NCBI GenBank assembly: GCA_018398765.1 | Contig: JAHBMJ010003129.1 | Span: 29,212-93,211 of the forward strand | Direction: 5' to 3' | Source of the DNA: Chromera velia | Lineage: Eukaryota; Sar; Chromeraceae | Length of the DNA: 64,000 nucleotides | Part shown: piece after piece, positions 13,515 through 25,702 of the stretch | Position numbering within the stretch: position 1 is the first letter of the stretch | Layout: each line of letters starts with the position of its first letter | Notes under the pieces: model-generated | Databases searched by the model: none | Seen by the model: only the letters and a program-made list of their open reading frames with translations | What the model was told of the DNA's origin: nothing | Made by a program: the position numbers and the translations under genes

Positions 13515-16500
13515 ATGCGCTCTTCCTGCAGAGGCTTCAGGCGGCTTCAACACCGACTCGAACGTCGCCTGCGTCCCGTTCCATCGACCGTTTTCTTTAC
13601 GTCTACCTCTGGAAGGTTCTATCAGCAGTTGTGCCTGCTGATTTTCACCGCAATGTTTCTCACATGCTCCGAAGGTCAGTTCGGCTGTGTGAGACGGCGT
13701 GAATAGAGAGACATCGGCACGGAGTTTGGACAAAGAGATTCCGCTTGATCCAAAGCTTTGGCTGCTTTCACGCTCAATTGCATCACCATGCACTTCTAGT
13801 CTCTCCCTCTGGGGTAGCAGCTGACATGTTCGAGAAGGTGTCGTTGCAAGATGAAGGCTGTCTTGCTTGCGGTACTGAAGACATAATTGTTTTCTCCTGA
13901 GTGTAGTGATTTTGGGTGCTTGCCCTCTAAATAGATAATTCAGAGTCCTCCTGACTTGACAGTCTTGTCTCATGCCACTTTGCTTCTCTTCTCCACGTTT
14001 TCCACCTTCGGATCGACCTTCAATGACCACAAAAGATGCTTGATTTGCTCTTTGTTTTTTGCTTCTCCCCGACACTCCCCGTTCTTGCTGCACTCAGCAG
14101 CTGCCCCGCCAACAAGACTTATTGCACAAGGGAGTAGGCACACTCTCGCGTTGAACGACGAAGGAGAGGTTTCTGCTTTCGGCTCCAACGGGTCCGGACA
14201 GCTCGGTTTGCCAGAAGAAGAAGATGGGAGTGTCCCAACAAAAGTCCCGGGGATGTCTCATGTTGTTGACATCTGTGGGGGTGGAACCTCTTGGAAAGGT
14301 GAAGGCTTTTCGCTTGTGCTTTTGAGAAATGGAACCGTACTCTCATTCGGTGTGAACAGCTCAGGCGAGTTGGGACGCAGGGATGCGGAGGTCGAGGGAG
14401 AGGAATCCAGCCAACGGAACTGGCAGCCTCGGCCTGTAGAGGGGCTGGAGGGGGAGAACGTAACGGCGGTGGAGTGTGGAGTTTCTCACAGGTCTGTTGT
14501 GGTCTCTCTGCGTGTTCAGCACCCGAATCCTCCTTGAGTGAAGAGCCTTCCGTGTTCTGTGTGATCAGTTCTGCCATTTGCCACACACGTCTCCCTGTGT
14601 CTGTGCTGCCTTTGAACTCTCTTCACCAGACCTTCGCGCCTCCCGCCGCTCCATAATTTGTCTTTTCAGGTTTTCTTTTCTTTAAATTAAATCTGCCGCC
14701 TGAAAGTCTGCGTGCTGTCTGCCACCTGAATATCCGACACCCTGAGTGTGTGCTGCTTTCTTCCTGGCTTTCTTGCAGCGCTGCGGTTACCGCAGACGGC
14801 AAGCTGTTCATGTGGGGAAATCTGCGCCACACACATTCTCATAGGGAAGACGCACTGCCAGTCTATCGGACGGCCACCTTGGTTCGCTCAGGTCCCCTTG
14901 CACACGAGAACGTCACTCAGGCTGCGCTTGGGCGTTATCATACTATGATTGTGTGTGAGTCTGGGAGGGCATACTTTTTTGGGAATAAGGTGCGGGCTGA
15001 GGACGGCACGTGGACTCCCGTGGAGTTGGTGTTGGAGGGATTGCAGGAGGAAGAAAGAATTGTTTCCGCGGCCGCGGGTGGCCGCTATTCTCTCCTTTTG
15101 ACCTCTCTCGGGCGAGTGTTAAAAATCAGGTCATCGTGGAATCCAAATGACGGCTATACAAAATTAGATGTCCCCCGGAAGGTTGTTGAGGTTGCGGCAG
15201 GCTCAAAGCATTTCTTTATCCGTCTTGAGGATGGAAGGGTCTATTCTTTTGGAGGACACAACAGCAATGACTATGGTCAGCTGGGAGTTGGGGGTCCTGC
15301 ATCCCTTGAACTTCATTGGCGTGATCAGATATCTCAACCCCGATTGGTCCCTCAAATATCGGCGCAAAGGCTGTGGAAAGGGGGGGTGTCGATGTCTTCT
15401 TCCTTTCTGGTCACAAAGGGGGGGGTATACGCAGCAGGAAGCAACTGGTTCGGGGAGCTCGGCCTGGGAAAGGGCAGCGTCAACAAGACAACTTCTTTCC
15501 TGCCGATTCCTGGTGAGTGATCGCTTTATTGGGGGTGGAGAAAGAGAGAGACATTTGTGCGCCTTGGCGAAGGCAAACAGACTGCCCACTTCTCTTGACA
15601 AATCTTCCACAGTCTTCGGGCGAGGTCTCCATGCAGCTAATCGCTGACGCAATTGTAGAAATGCATGACTCTCGCACATTTTCTTTCCCCTTTTCTCGCA
15701 TGCCGTTATGCTTACTCGCAGCGCTGGACGTAGATGAGTGCAAGCTGGGGGGTTGCGATGCAACGGCATCATGCACCAACACGCTCGGGTCTTTCTCTTG
15801 TGAGTGCCCCGATGAAACATCCAGCAGTGGGGGCGGTGCCTTGTGTGGTCAGTCAGCCTGCGGACCAAAAAGTCAAGACGTGCACAGTGACCTCATTTTG
15901 CAAATGTCCTGATGCGAAGAGAAACAAACAAACTTCTATTCGGTACAGCCGTGTACGTGTCTGCTTGCCCAACTGCTTGCCTGCCTGCTTGCCTTCCGGC
16001 TTGCCTGCCTGTATCTGCCTTTCCTGCTGCTTACTGTACTATTTCTCTATCATGTAGGCAGTTTTTCTGCTTACCCATCTAACTTCAGAGCGAGCAAGGA
16101 CAAAAAAGACGGGAATCCTTTCGTTTGGTTTTTCGTGCTGCTTTCCTTCCTTCTCGACTTCTTTTCTGTCTGAAGGCTCCTCTGCGAGTGCGAAGTGGGT
16201 CCGGATACAGAGAGGAAAGGCAGAAAAGAAGCACCGTTGAGTTGTCTGAGCGACCGGTCTGGCAGTCTGGTTGTCCTGCTGCTCGGTTGCATGTCAGCCT
16301 TCTCCCTGAGAGCCGGTACCCAAAGATTGATTGGGTCTGCGAGTTGGACGGAGTATTAAAACTGTGTCTGTCTTGTTGAAAGGGTGTCTCTGAGGCCTCG
16401 GCTGGTTCTCGCATATGTCGAGTGAATGCTCAGTTGCCGATGTGTGTTTCCATATCCGCTCAAATGCTGTCGAACGAACAAGCTGCCGTTCCTTCTAATG

Positions 16501-18373
16501 CGTCACGTAGTCCTCTCCACTTGTGTGTACTGTCCTAATATTCAGTTGGCCAACCCACTCTTGTAGCACAAGGACGCGTGCACGCCCTTTTCATCGACAA
16601 GCACGGCGGTCTGTTTGGGTTCGGCTCCAATACATATGGGCAACTGGGCTCCAGTGAAGGTGAAAGCAGGGGTATTCCCACCAGAGTTGCTGGGGTTTCT
16701 GGCGCTGTTGACATCTGCGCGGGCACAGGCTTTTCGCTTGTGCTCTTGCAAAATGGTACCGTCCTTTCATTTGGATCGAATCACGATGCAGAGTTGGGAC
16801 GCAGGGATGCGGAGGTCGAGGGAGAGGAATCCAGCCAACGGAACTGGCAGCCTCGGCCTGTAGAGGGGCTGGAGGGGGAGAACGTGACGGCGGTGGAGTG
16901 TGGAGTTTCTCACAGGTCTGTTGTGGTCTCTCTGCGTATTCAGCACCCTTTCCTTTATGGAATCCTCCTTGAGTGAAGAACCTTCCGTGTTCTGTGTGAT
17001 CAGTTCTGCCATTTGCCACACACGTCTCCCTGTGTCCTTGCTGCCTTTGAACTCTCTTCACTAGACCTTCGCGCCTCCCGCCGCTCCATAATTTGTCTTT
17101 TCAGGTTTTCTTTTCTTTAAATTAAATCTGCCGCCTGAAAGTCTGCGTGCTGTCTGCGTGTGCTGCTTTCTTCCTGGCTTTCTCGCAGCGCTGCGGTTAC
17201 CGCAGACGGCAAGCTGTTCCTTTCGGGGGTTCTCCTAGGTCACCCTAGTCTGAGCACGGACCCACCCATTCACCGCACAGCCACGTTCGTTCGCACGGGT
17301 CCCCTTGTATACGAGAACGTCACTCAGGCTGCACTTGGGCGTTATCATACTATGATTGTGTGTGAGTCTGGGAGAGCCCACTTTTTTGGAAATCCGCTCG
17401 TTGGCACGTCGAACGCCCCCGTGGAGTTGGTGTTGGAGGGACTGCAGGAAGAAGAAAAAATCGTTTCCGCGGCTGTAGGTGACCATCACTGTCTTCTGCT
17501 GACCTCGGCTGGGCGAGTGTTCTCTTTCACTTTTGGTCGGTTATTGGATCCTTCTTATGACGTCTGGGGTTCCCGTTCGCACCCACGACTGGTCGAAACT
17601 CGCGGACAACAGGCCGTGGAGGTTGCTGCGGGAGAGAGTCATGCAGTCATTCGGCTGAGGGACGGGAGCATTGTCTCTATTTGGGAGAGACTCAGTGATG
17701 ATGATATGGAGAACCTCTCCCCAAGTGTGGCGGTGCAAAGACTGTGGAAGAGTGGGGCGGGTTCCGACTCCATGGTTCTAATCACTTCCAGCGGTTTGGT
17801 TGGTGCGGGAAACAACGACAGAGGCCAGCTTGGGCTAGGAGGCATTTACGGCTTCGACGTCCGTTTTTTTGTTCCACTTCTCGGTGAGTGTCGAGCCTGA
17901 CAGAATGCGTTTCTTGTCTCTCTTTCCTGTCTGTTCGCATTTCTTTTCGCCTAACGCACCGGAATGCACAAAAACGGACATGCAAGATGGACGGACGCGA
18001 GAGGCGACAGAGGAGATAACGATGGAGTGCTAAGTAAACTGACTGAAAAGGAAAGAAATGTATGTATTTTTGGAGAGAAGCCACAGAACTAGAGACAGAG
18101 AGTGCATGAGACGACCCCGTACGTAGAAGACAGACAGAGACGCGGGAAGACAACCCAACATGCATCCATGCATGCACGATGATCCATGCGTAAATAGACA
18201 GAGAGGAACGACAGAAGAGACACGGAGAAGAGAAAACGTTCGCACGCGCGGAGAAAATCACAGAGAAGGAGAAAATTATCGACTGCCTGCCTGTATGTAC
18301 GATTGTGAGAGTTTGTGACTCTGTATGCGCGTACGCATGCACGGTTGTATACATATATATGTATACACATATG

Positions 18374-18417
<44 letters not shown>

Positions 18418-19394
18418 CACGCACCCGTGCCCACCACAGATACTTACCTTCCCAACAAATGCCGGCGTTTCTTATCGGGTATCCAAAGAGGACGATCTTC
18501 TCCAGTACTTTCCACTTGTCTCCCAAGAGAGAGGCGCTCATGAGAGGGACGGGGGAGTGATGGTGCCTGCCGAGGGAGTCCACGCGGTTCACACCGAGTT
18601 TGTACCAGCCTACCATCCCCGTCTATTTGATGCCAGAAAGCCCGAGGAAATCATTGCCCGTCTCACTGACCCTTGGTCGGAGCAGAATACTATGACTTGC
18701 AAGTTCACCGTCCAAATCACGGGTCAGCTTGTCCACCAGTCTTCAGAACATATACATAGGTCCATGCACAAAGCTCTTTCAGTCTACCATCAATCTGCTC
18801 TTTTTGTCTGTGGTGCATCACAGGATGCCAAATAAATTTTGCTGTTGCCGAATTTGAATGGACGTCCAGGCCTTCTCGTGAGATTTTGTACACATCAGGC
18901 AATTCAATCAGCCTATCGAATCGCAACCTGTGAAGAGTGTTCAGATGGCGAATCGATTGACGCTTGTGCGCATGGTCTTTGTGGGTGTGGTCCGTGTTTG
19001 CAGACGAAGAAGCTCCACAGGTCTTTTGCCCGCCGTTGATGACCCTGCGACAGCAGAAGGGGGATCTCCCTCCTGTTGTCTTTCTCGAGAAACCGCCGGC
19101 CCGGGACAACGTAGACAGCGAGGATGAGCTCAACATCACTTTCTCACCTCCGAACAACAGCAAGCTCGACTTTGGCACAGAGCACGTGGTGACCGTCACA
19201 GTGAAAGCTGTGGATCGCTCTGAGAGAGCGGGATTCTGCACGTTCCCCGTCATTGCTGACCGTTGCCCTCCCAACTCCCAGCGAGAGACAGCGGAGGGGG
19301 ACTGCATGCGCAGGTGCGAAGCGCCAACTGTATTCTGTAGTCGGATTCTCTCTCCGTCCCTCTCTTTCTCTCTCTTTTTCTCCCTCCCTTCCTC

Positions 19395-19459
<65 letters not shown>

Positions 19460-22400
19460 CAACATCTGTGTTCGGAATTTTTTTTTTTTCTCTTCCTCTC
19501 CAGATCACTCTGTGTTTGATTATGTGGCCGTACGATCGTGGCGAACTCTCTTTTGTCCTCTTTCTGGTCATGAGCTTGAGCTTCGAAAACATTTTTCCGG
19601 GTATTCTCAGTTCAGCATAAGCAAGCGCCTGCACGAGCCCGTCTTTGCGCCTTTTTGCAGAGCGTTTCGCTGCTTGGCTGCCCCGCTTCTCTCACTTTGT
19701 GTGCCTCTTGACAAAAGGCGATTTGTATACACTCCCGTTTTTTTCGACGGATGCTTCAGTGTCGCTTGTCAGCGTGTTCTTCAGCAGTCAAATGATTTTT
19801 CGTGGACCCTGACCTCTTTCGCCTTCCTGCCTGCGAACTGCAGAGAGGGTTTCTACCGAGACCCGATTCTCTGGAACAAGATGCACGTGACCGACTGCCG
19901 ACGGTGCCCTGCTCATTCCACCAGCAGGGTGGACAGTAAGCACCCCTCTGAGTGTTTTTGCGATGACGGCTGGTATTTTCTGCTCGCCCTGCCCGAACAC
20001 TGGCGACAGTGCTCCCTATTAGAGGCTTTGGCGACAGGATGCAAGAGCAGCAATCCCAAGAGGCTCTGTGCTGACGATGCTCTGACAGCTTTCACGGAGG
20101 GATGGTGCGAGCAATGCCCCCCGGGCGCGGACTGCAGCTGGCATGCTCAGCGGCAGAGAGCGTGTCCCAGGTATGACCGTTCCCAGTCTGGCAGCTCGTG
20201 TAATGATTTCATCGCCCCGTTTACGTCCCAACTGCGAGACAAGCTGCGAAAGTTAGATGATCAGGAGTGCCCAACTCTCTCCAACAGCAATATCCTCTCC
20301 CTCGAATCAGAAGGTCGCCGTTCCCTGGAGCACAACGATACGACATTAAAGTTCGCCCACGACCTTCTTCAGCACCTGAGACCTTTCCCACGTGAAGGTC
20401 ATTTTCTGTTGCAGCGCTGGCCAGAAGTCTTGGTCTCGCAGTGTCCATTGAAGAACGCCTGTATTGGAGCAACTACAGACGAGAAAACCGTCAGAGAGCT
20501 GAGAGCTTGCCTCCAGAACGACACCTGCGGAGGTCTGTGTGAAGAAAATCACGCGGGGGTCAGTTTGCGTGTCATCTCACGTTTCGTGCTGCCTGTGGTA
20601 GAAGAGACCGAAAATTCGAATTCTCCTGGTGCTTTTGCACTCAAATTCCGTGCTTGAATGTGCGGCCGTGCTTGAATGTGCCTCCCTGGATGTTGCACGG
20701 TCTGTCAAGTCCGTCGGTTGTCCTGTGTCGATTGCTTTGCTTTAGAGTCACGCGACCTTTGGACGTGAATCAGGATCAATTAACTTGCGTCTGTTTTGTC
20801 GGAAGGTTGCAAAAGAAAGAAGCTGTGCGAATTCTGAAGGCAGAGTCTCCCTGCGTGTATCAACGTGCAGCCCCTCTGCAATCAGTGTAAGATGGGAACG
20901 AGAATGGAACGCCGATCAGGGATGTTGGAGAAAAGTTGCGGGCAGTGCCGTGATCAAGACTACGTGTTCCTGATCGGAGCCCTTCTTTTTCTGGCAGCGC
21001 TACTGGTGGTTTTTATCCACGTGACGATTGCATCGAAGAACTACCCGCAGCTCGAAACTCCAGTTTTCGCCGTGGCCATCAAAATTGCTATGGTTTTCGT
21101 TGCTAGACAGATGGTGCTGGCAGAGTTGGCGGGCCCAGCATTCGTTCAGCTTCGCGGAGAAATTGCATCCGCACATGGACTTGCAGTTCGCGGGGCGTCA
21201 GGGGCTGTGGGCATTCTCGGTCGACTGCGGATGCTGCCGTCAATGAGTAGCGTCTTCAGTCTGCAGTGCTTCTCTTTCGCCTTTTTCCATGAGGCTCTTG
21301 CCACGGCTCCAGAGTCTTCCCAGGCAGTCACACTTCACCTCCTCTCGCTATTCGTGCCCGTATCTGTCTTCGTCGCCTTCTGCACTCTCAGATTCTTCGT
21401 CATTTTGATCGGGCTCTTCCTGTCGAGGCTCTCTGGAAGGAAGAAAGCCTTGCGTGCGTCAAACGGGACTGTCAAGCAAGAAAGTGCGCGCAGTCGAGCC
21501 CCGACCGACGTTTCCATTCAACCTGATGGGGTCGCTGGCCGGCTTGTTGACAGTCCGCGATGCAAAGATGCGCTGGTTGATATTGAGTCGAACGAGAGTC
21601 CGCCCAAGAATGTCGTCCAAAAGGATCAGATTCTTCCCAACAGTGTGGTGAGGAGCACCTTGTTGGGGGAAGCAGACAGTCAAAAGGAACGAGAAAAAAG
21701 AGTTCGCAGACGTAACAGGCGGCGGGCTCGATTTCTCGAGCGTTGCTGCAGCGGAATTTCGACTCCTCAACACCACTCTGGGTCGGATTTCCGGCTCTGC
21801 TGGATGGGATGGTGCCTCTGATCCAGTCCATCATGATCATCTGGTTCGACAGTCTGGTTGGTGTCCCCATCTCCACCATCCGGTGCGAATCTCTGCACCA
21901 GAAGATGACCGACCGTCCCGTCCTCCATGTTGACTACTCCCAACCATGCTCTCAAGAAGTTCAGCATAGTCTGTCGTTTTGAATTGCTCTGTCCAACACC
22001 TTCGTTGTCACCCTCATCTTTGTCGTAGCGATTTCTTGGGGCCGTCGAAGTCACGAGAGCAAAACTGGCCCTGTGCCTGCGCAAGCTTTCGTGACTCAAA
22101 GGAAGGAAAAACGTGCAGGAGAGTCTGCTCCAACCAGCCCCTCGAGCTACAGGGCGCTGATCAAAAACAACCCCCGGGTGCTGCAGGCCCTCTTCCATTG
22201 GAAGTACAGTATTTTCCTAGGAGGGTATCGCACAACATGTTGTTTCTGGGAGGCGATTGTTTTCCTCCGCAGATGGAGCCTGTTACTGATTTTTCTTGAG
22301 AGAGACTACAGGTTGAGGTTCACCATCCTCAATGTTCATGCCGTCATCTTTTTTCTTCTGCAGGTATGTCGGCAGACGGGGGGAAGCAGGGGTAGACTGG

Positions 22401-24772
22401 AAGCTGAAAGAAAATCGAAAACAACCAGTGGAATGGAAGGAGTCTGCGGAAAAAAAGCAGACAATGCCGAAGAGAAAAAATGGAAAAGTGACCATGATAG
22501 ACTGATTTGGAGAAACGAAAAAAAAGTCAAGAAATGCAGGCGTTCTTTTGTCCCGGGCCTGCGTATCTCTCTGTCCTTTGGTCTCCAAACCTTTTTTGCC
22601 CCTGCCTGCATTTCATGCTTGCAGATCATCGCGTGGCCGTACGAGTCCCCGTACCTGAACTGGCTGGAGACCCTTTCCGTTGGCTCATGGCTCATGACAA
22701 CTGCCATTTTTCCGGTGAATCCGATTTCTTACCAACCCATTCATACAATCACTGTGTGTGGTGCGCGTTCAGCTGATGCCCTTTTCGCATAGACACTGTG
22801 TTTAGTGATGTTTCTCGGAAAATGTCGACATGTGCTTAGCTCAAATCCTAAAATGCCATCCATTTCGATGCCCGCCACTTGCCTGCAGTTCTTTGTCAGC
22901 AAGCTTGTGCCAGTCTTTATGAAGGTTGCCCTCGTGTACATCGTGGCCCTTCCTTTCCTGGCCTTCGTGCTCTTCGCCGTCTTCGTCATCGGGGGGGGGC
23001 TCGGCAAAAACTGCCTAGTGAAACTCTCCAGCCCGCCCGCAAGGGTAACGCGCTGGCGGCGCTTTATGGCTTGGTATGGGGACTGCGTGACTCCTGTCGT
23101 AAATCGGGCTCTGACTTGTGCCTGCTGCTGTAGGTCCAGGACCTCCGAAAAGACTTGCTGGCAGAGACTTGCAAGCTTCTGGAAGAGATGCTGTGCTGTG
23201 GCATCTCACGCGTTGACTTGCGCCTGCTGCTGTAGGTCCAGGACCTCTGAAAAGACTCGCTCGCAGAGACTTGCAAGCTTCTGGAAGAGCTGCTATGCTG
23301 TGGGATCTCACGCGTTGACTTGCGCCTGCTGCTGTAGGTCCAGGACCTCCGAAAAGACTTGCTCGCAGAGACTTGCAAGCTTCTGGAAGAGCTGCTATGC
23401 TGTGGCATCTCACGCGTTGACTTGCGCCTGCTGCTGTAGGTCCAGGACCTCTGAAAAGACTCGCTCGCAGAGACTTGCAAGCTTCTGGAAGAGCTGCATT
23501 TCTGCGGCGAGGGATGGGAGGGGCGAGATGGAGATCTGCTTCGAACGAGGAAGGACTGGGCAAGTGTCGGATAATTTTGTGGTGAAGAAACGCATGTGTT
23601 TTGATCAGGAACCCACTGGCACGTTTAGTGGGAGGTCTGAAGAAGTTCGTTTATTCCGTCGCACATGGACTGAAGTGAGAGAATTGATCGAACGTGTAGA
23701 GTTTGCGCTCATCCGAGCGATGGAGAAAAGGAACCTCACGCAACGTGACGGTGACAATGGGTCAGGCTCTCTTAAGTTCCCTTGTCCCCCGGAAGTCGCA
23801 GCACCTTTCGCAATCCGTGCGATCAGCCTTTTGAACCGACAGATGCAAAGAGAACCCCGGTATGCCCAAAAGATCATCGACGAATCCTTTCGCACCACCC
23901 CGACAGCAAAGCTGAGTATCGTCCGCAGCTCCTTAAACACAGAAGGGGGGGTTAACGTCCGCAGAAGCTCCACAGGCACAGAAGGGGGGGTTAACGTTCG
24001 CAGAAGCTCCGCAGACATAGAAGGGGGGGTTAACGTCCGCAGCTGCAGCTGCGCAGACACAGGAGGGGGGGTTAACGTTCGCAGAAGCTCTGCAGACACA
24101 GAAGGGGGGGTTAACGTCCGCAGCTGCAGCTCCGCAGACATAGAAGGGGGGGTTAACGTCCGCAGAAGCTCCGCAGACACAGAAGGGGGGGTTAACGTCC
24201 GCAGCTGCAGCTCCGCAGACATAGAAGGGGGGGTTAACGTCCGCAGCAGCTCCGCAGACACCAGTAGCGGAAAGGGTGACGCCACAGACACCAACGCTAG
24301 GAGCAATCCTCTCAGATTCGTGGAAACCGATAAAGAGGCTCGACGCCGGCTTCTACTGGAGTGGAATGTATGTGAGTTGCCAGAAGACCAATCGATTCTC
24401 TTGACAGATCTTTTGTCCTTCGAGTCGCAGCGTGCAGTATGTTGTAGTCCCTCTGAAGGTGCCGACCAACAAGGTGGGCTTTTGGAGGGGACAGAGCATC
24501 GCGAAGGAGGTGATCCTTCGCGCCCTACAGCTGATGGAGATTCTCAGCAGAGGGAGCAAGAATCCAACGGGGGGTTTTGGACTGATGCAGACGCAAAAGT
24601 CGCGGAGACCTCGATTTGGAGTGGGTTGCTTGAAGGGCGGGTGGACTTCTCTGGGAGGGAAGCAGCTGGGGAAAGGGTTTTTTTTGTCCAACAAGTTTCA
24701 CAGAGGAGTTGGGGGGGGGTTGCAGGCTGGTGCGACGCTCAAGGAAATTCGAGAGGGTGTGCTTCTTCTTGA
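13515..24772 (+). CDS. Giant RCC1-EGF-RCC1-HYR-HYR-Cys-rich multi-TM membrane protein, 13 exons, one in-frame TGA
   Basis: Probable cell-surface protein; ligand and function unknown. Exons: 13515-13674 (signal-anchor, hydrophobic stretch LCLLIFTAMFL), 14098-14491 and 14779-15512 (first RCC1 propeller, about 376 residues), 15722-15847 (Ca-binding EGF, DVDEC start), 16546-16915 and 17189-17883 (second propeller, about 355 residues), 18417-18722 and 19004-19313 (two HYR domains), 19844-20558 (cysteine-rich, GCC2/GCC3-like), 20844-21647, 21752-22363, 22625-22714 and 22889-24772 (about ten membrane segments, then a repeat-rich tail). Junctions are phase-consistent and rebuild motifs, for example GVSHSAAVTADGKLF at both propeller joins and ITDEEAPQVFCPP between the HYR exons. 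Joined length is about 2,400 codons. A TGA at 21980-21982 interrupts exon 11 between two membrane segments although the frame continues on both sides. The 3' end is uncertain: from about 24437 two frames are open and later exons up to about 25.2 kb are possible. Confidence 0.82.
14350..14800 (+). repeat. Intragenic duplication, copy 1 (exon end, intron, exon start)
   Basis: The end of RCC1 exon 2, the intron and the start of exon 3 are repeated at 16790-17210. The intron portion (about 14520-14770) is nearly identical to its partner, apart from a roughly 26-base segment before GTGTGCTGC that is absent from the second copy and a short insertion at the partner's 5' end. Confidence 0.9.
16790..17210 (+). 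repeat. Intragenic duplication, copy 2
   Basis: Partner of 14350-14800. Exonic bases from GTTGGGACGCAGGGATGCGG to the donor and the following intron match copy 1 almost base for base, while the exon halves further from the intron have clearly diverged. Confidence 0.9.
21980..21982 (+). other. In-frame TGA within exon 11 of the RCC1/multi-TM gene
   Basis: The frame reads ...HSLSF, TGA, then IALSNTFVVTLIFVVAISW, a clear membrane helix, and stays open to the donor at 22364. No AG acceptor lies shortly downstream that would let an intron remove it in frame. It may be a true inactivating mutation, an assembly error or a recoded codon. Confidence 0.85.
23100..23500 (+). repeat. 117-bp coding tandem repeat, four copies
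   Basis: Four 39-codon units in the last exon of the RCC1/multi-TM gene, each encoding ACCCRSRTSEKT followed by QRLASFWK. Units 1 and 3 share EKTC and units 2 and 4 share EKTRSQ, so the array looks like two copies of a 234-bp dimer. The segment follows the last membrane helix and would be cytoplasmic. Confidence 0.95.
23935..24262 (+). repeat. VNVR-type coding tandem repeat with G7 tracts
   Basis: About nine short units of 13-14 codons with the core EGGVNVR and a Ser-rich end (RRSSAD or SCSSAD). Each unit contains a run of seven G followed by TTAACGT. All units keep the reading frame. Confidence 0.93.
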
Positions 24773-25597
24773 GCACTTACATCCACAGCTGCTTCTTCAA
24801 GTATGCTCGTGGATTTTTCTGAGTGGTTTGCATGCTTTGATTTCACTCTTAGCCTGCATGGGGTGTGAGGTTGCCAGACTTCATGTCAGACCCTGTGTTG
24901 CTATTCCTGCGCTTTTGCAGTGCATTCCCTCTGCAGGCCGTATCTCCTCATATGAATATTATGATTCTTTCCATTTGGGGGAGCATATCCTGTCCCTTCC
25001 TGTGTGTGAGCAGCTCTACATGCTTTATCTGGCTGGAAGTTACGACACCGCAGAGCAATATCCAGACGGAAGAGGATGAGAGGAGATCGACAACTCGGAA
25101 GAGGTTTCACTTCACAGAGTGGTCAAATCTGTTCGGTACGAAACAGAATAGGAATTAGTGCCCAGGGTAATGAGAAAGGGCCCGGCTGTGTCGACTTCTC
25201 GATGGAGAGCGCTGTCTTGCGGACTGGTGCCGGTGCTTCCTCAACAGCAGGAAAAACGACTTCCTCCATGACGAACTCTCTCTCAGGGACCGACTTCATG
25301 GCGCACTCCACTTTCTCTTTTCCTCCGCCTTCCTTCGCCGTCTTTCTTATATAGCATAGACCCGTTTTTCAAGAAGCTCTGCCTCCGGCCGTTGTGTGTG
25401 TCTGATTCCGCTGTCTTTTGGAGAGTCCTGGGCAGCTATTGTAGGGTCGAAAGGAGTGAATGCTTTGACTTGGACCGCTCTCTTGTTTCATTCAGTTTTC
25501 CGCTGAATCTCTCCAACAGGCTCCACCGAGAATCCAGGATTCAGCAACTTATGCATGCTTTCCCTTTCCCCTTCCCTGTTTGTGTGTTTGTGTCTCA

Positions 25598-25633
<36 letters not shown>

Positions 25634-25662
25634 GCTTCTCTTTTCTTCTCTTCTCTTCTCTT

Positions 25663-25702
<40 letters not shown>

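Noticed and set aside
13485-14093. A 200-codon minus-strand frame across the start of the RCC1 gene
   Set aside because: It overlaps the signal exon and first intron, has no recognisable domain, and conflicts with the phase-consistent plus-strand model.
23015-24306. Long minus-strand frames opposite the last exon of the RCC1/multi-TM gene
   Set aside because: They arise because the coding repeats have lengths divisible by three. The plus strand continues membrane helices and in-phase exons.
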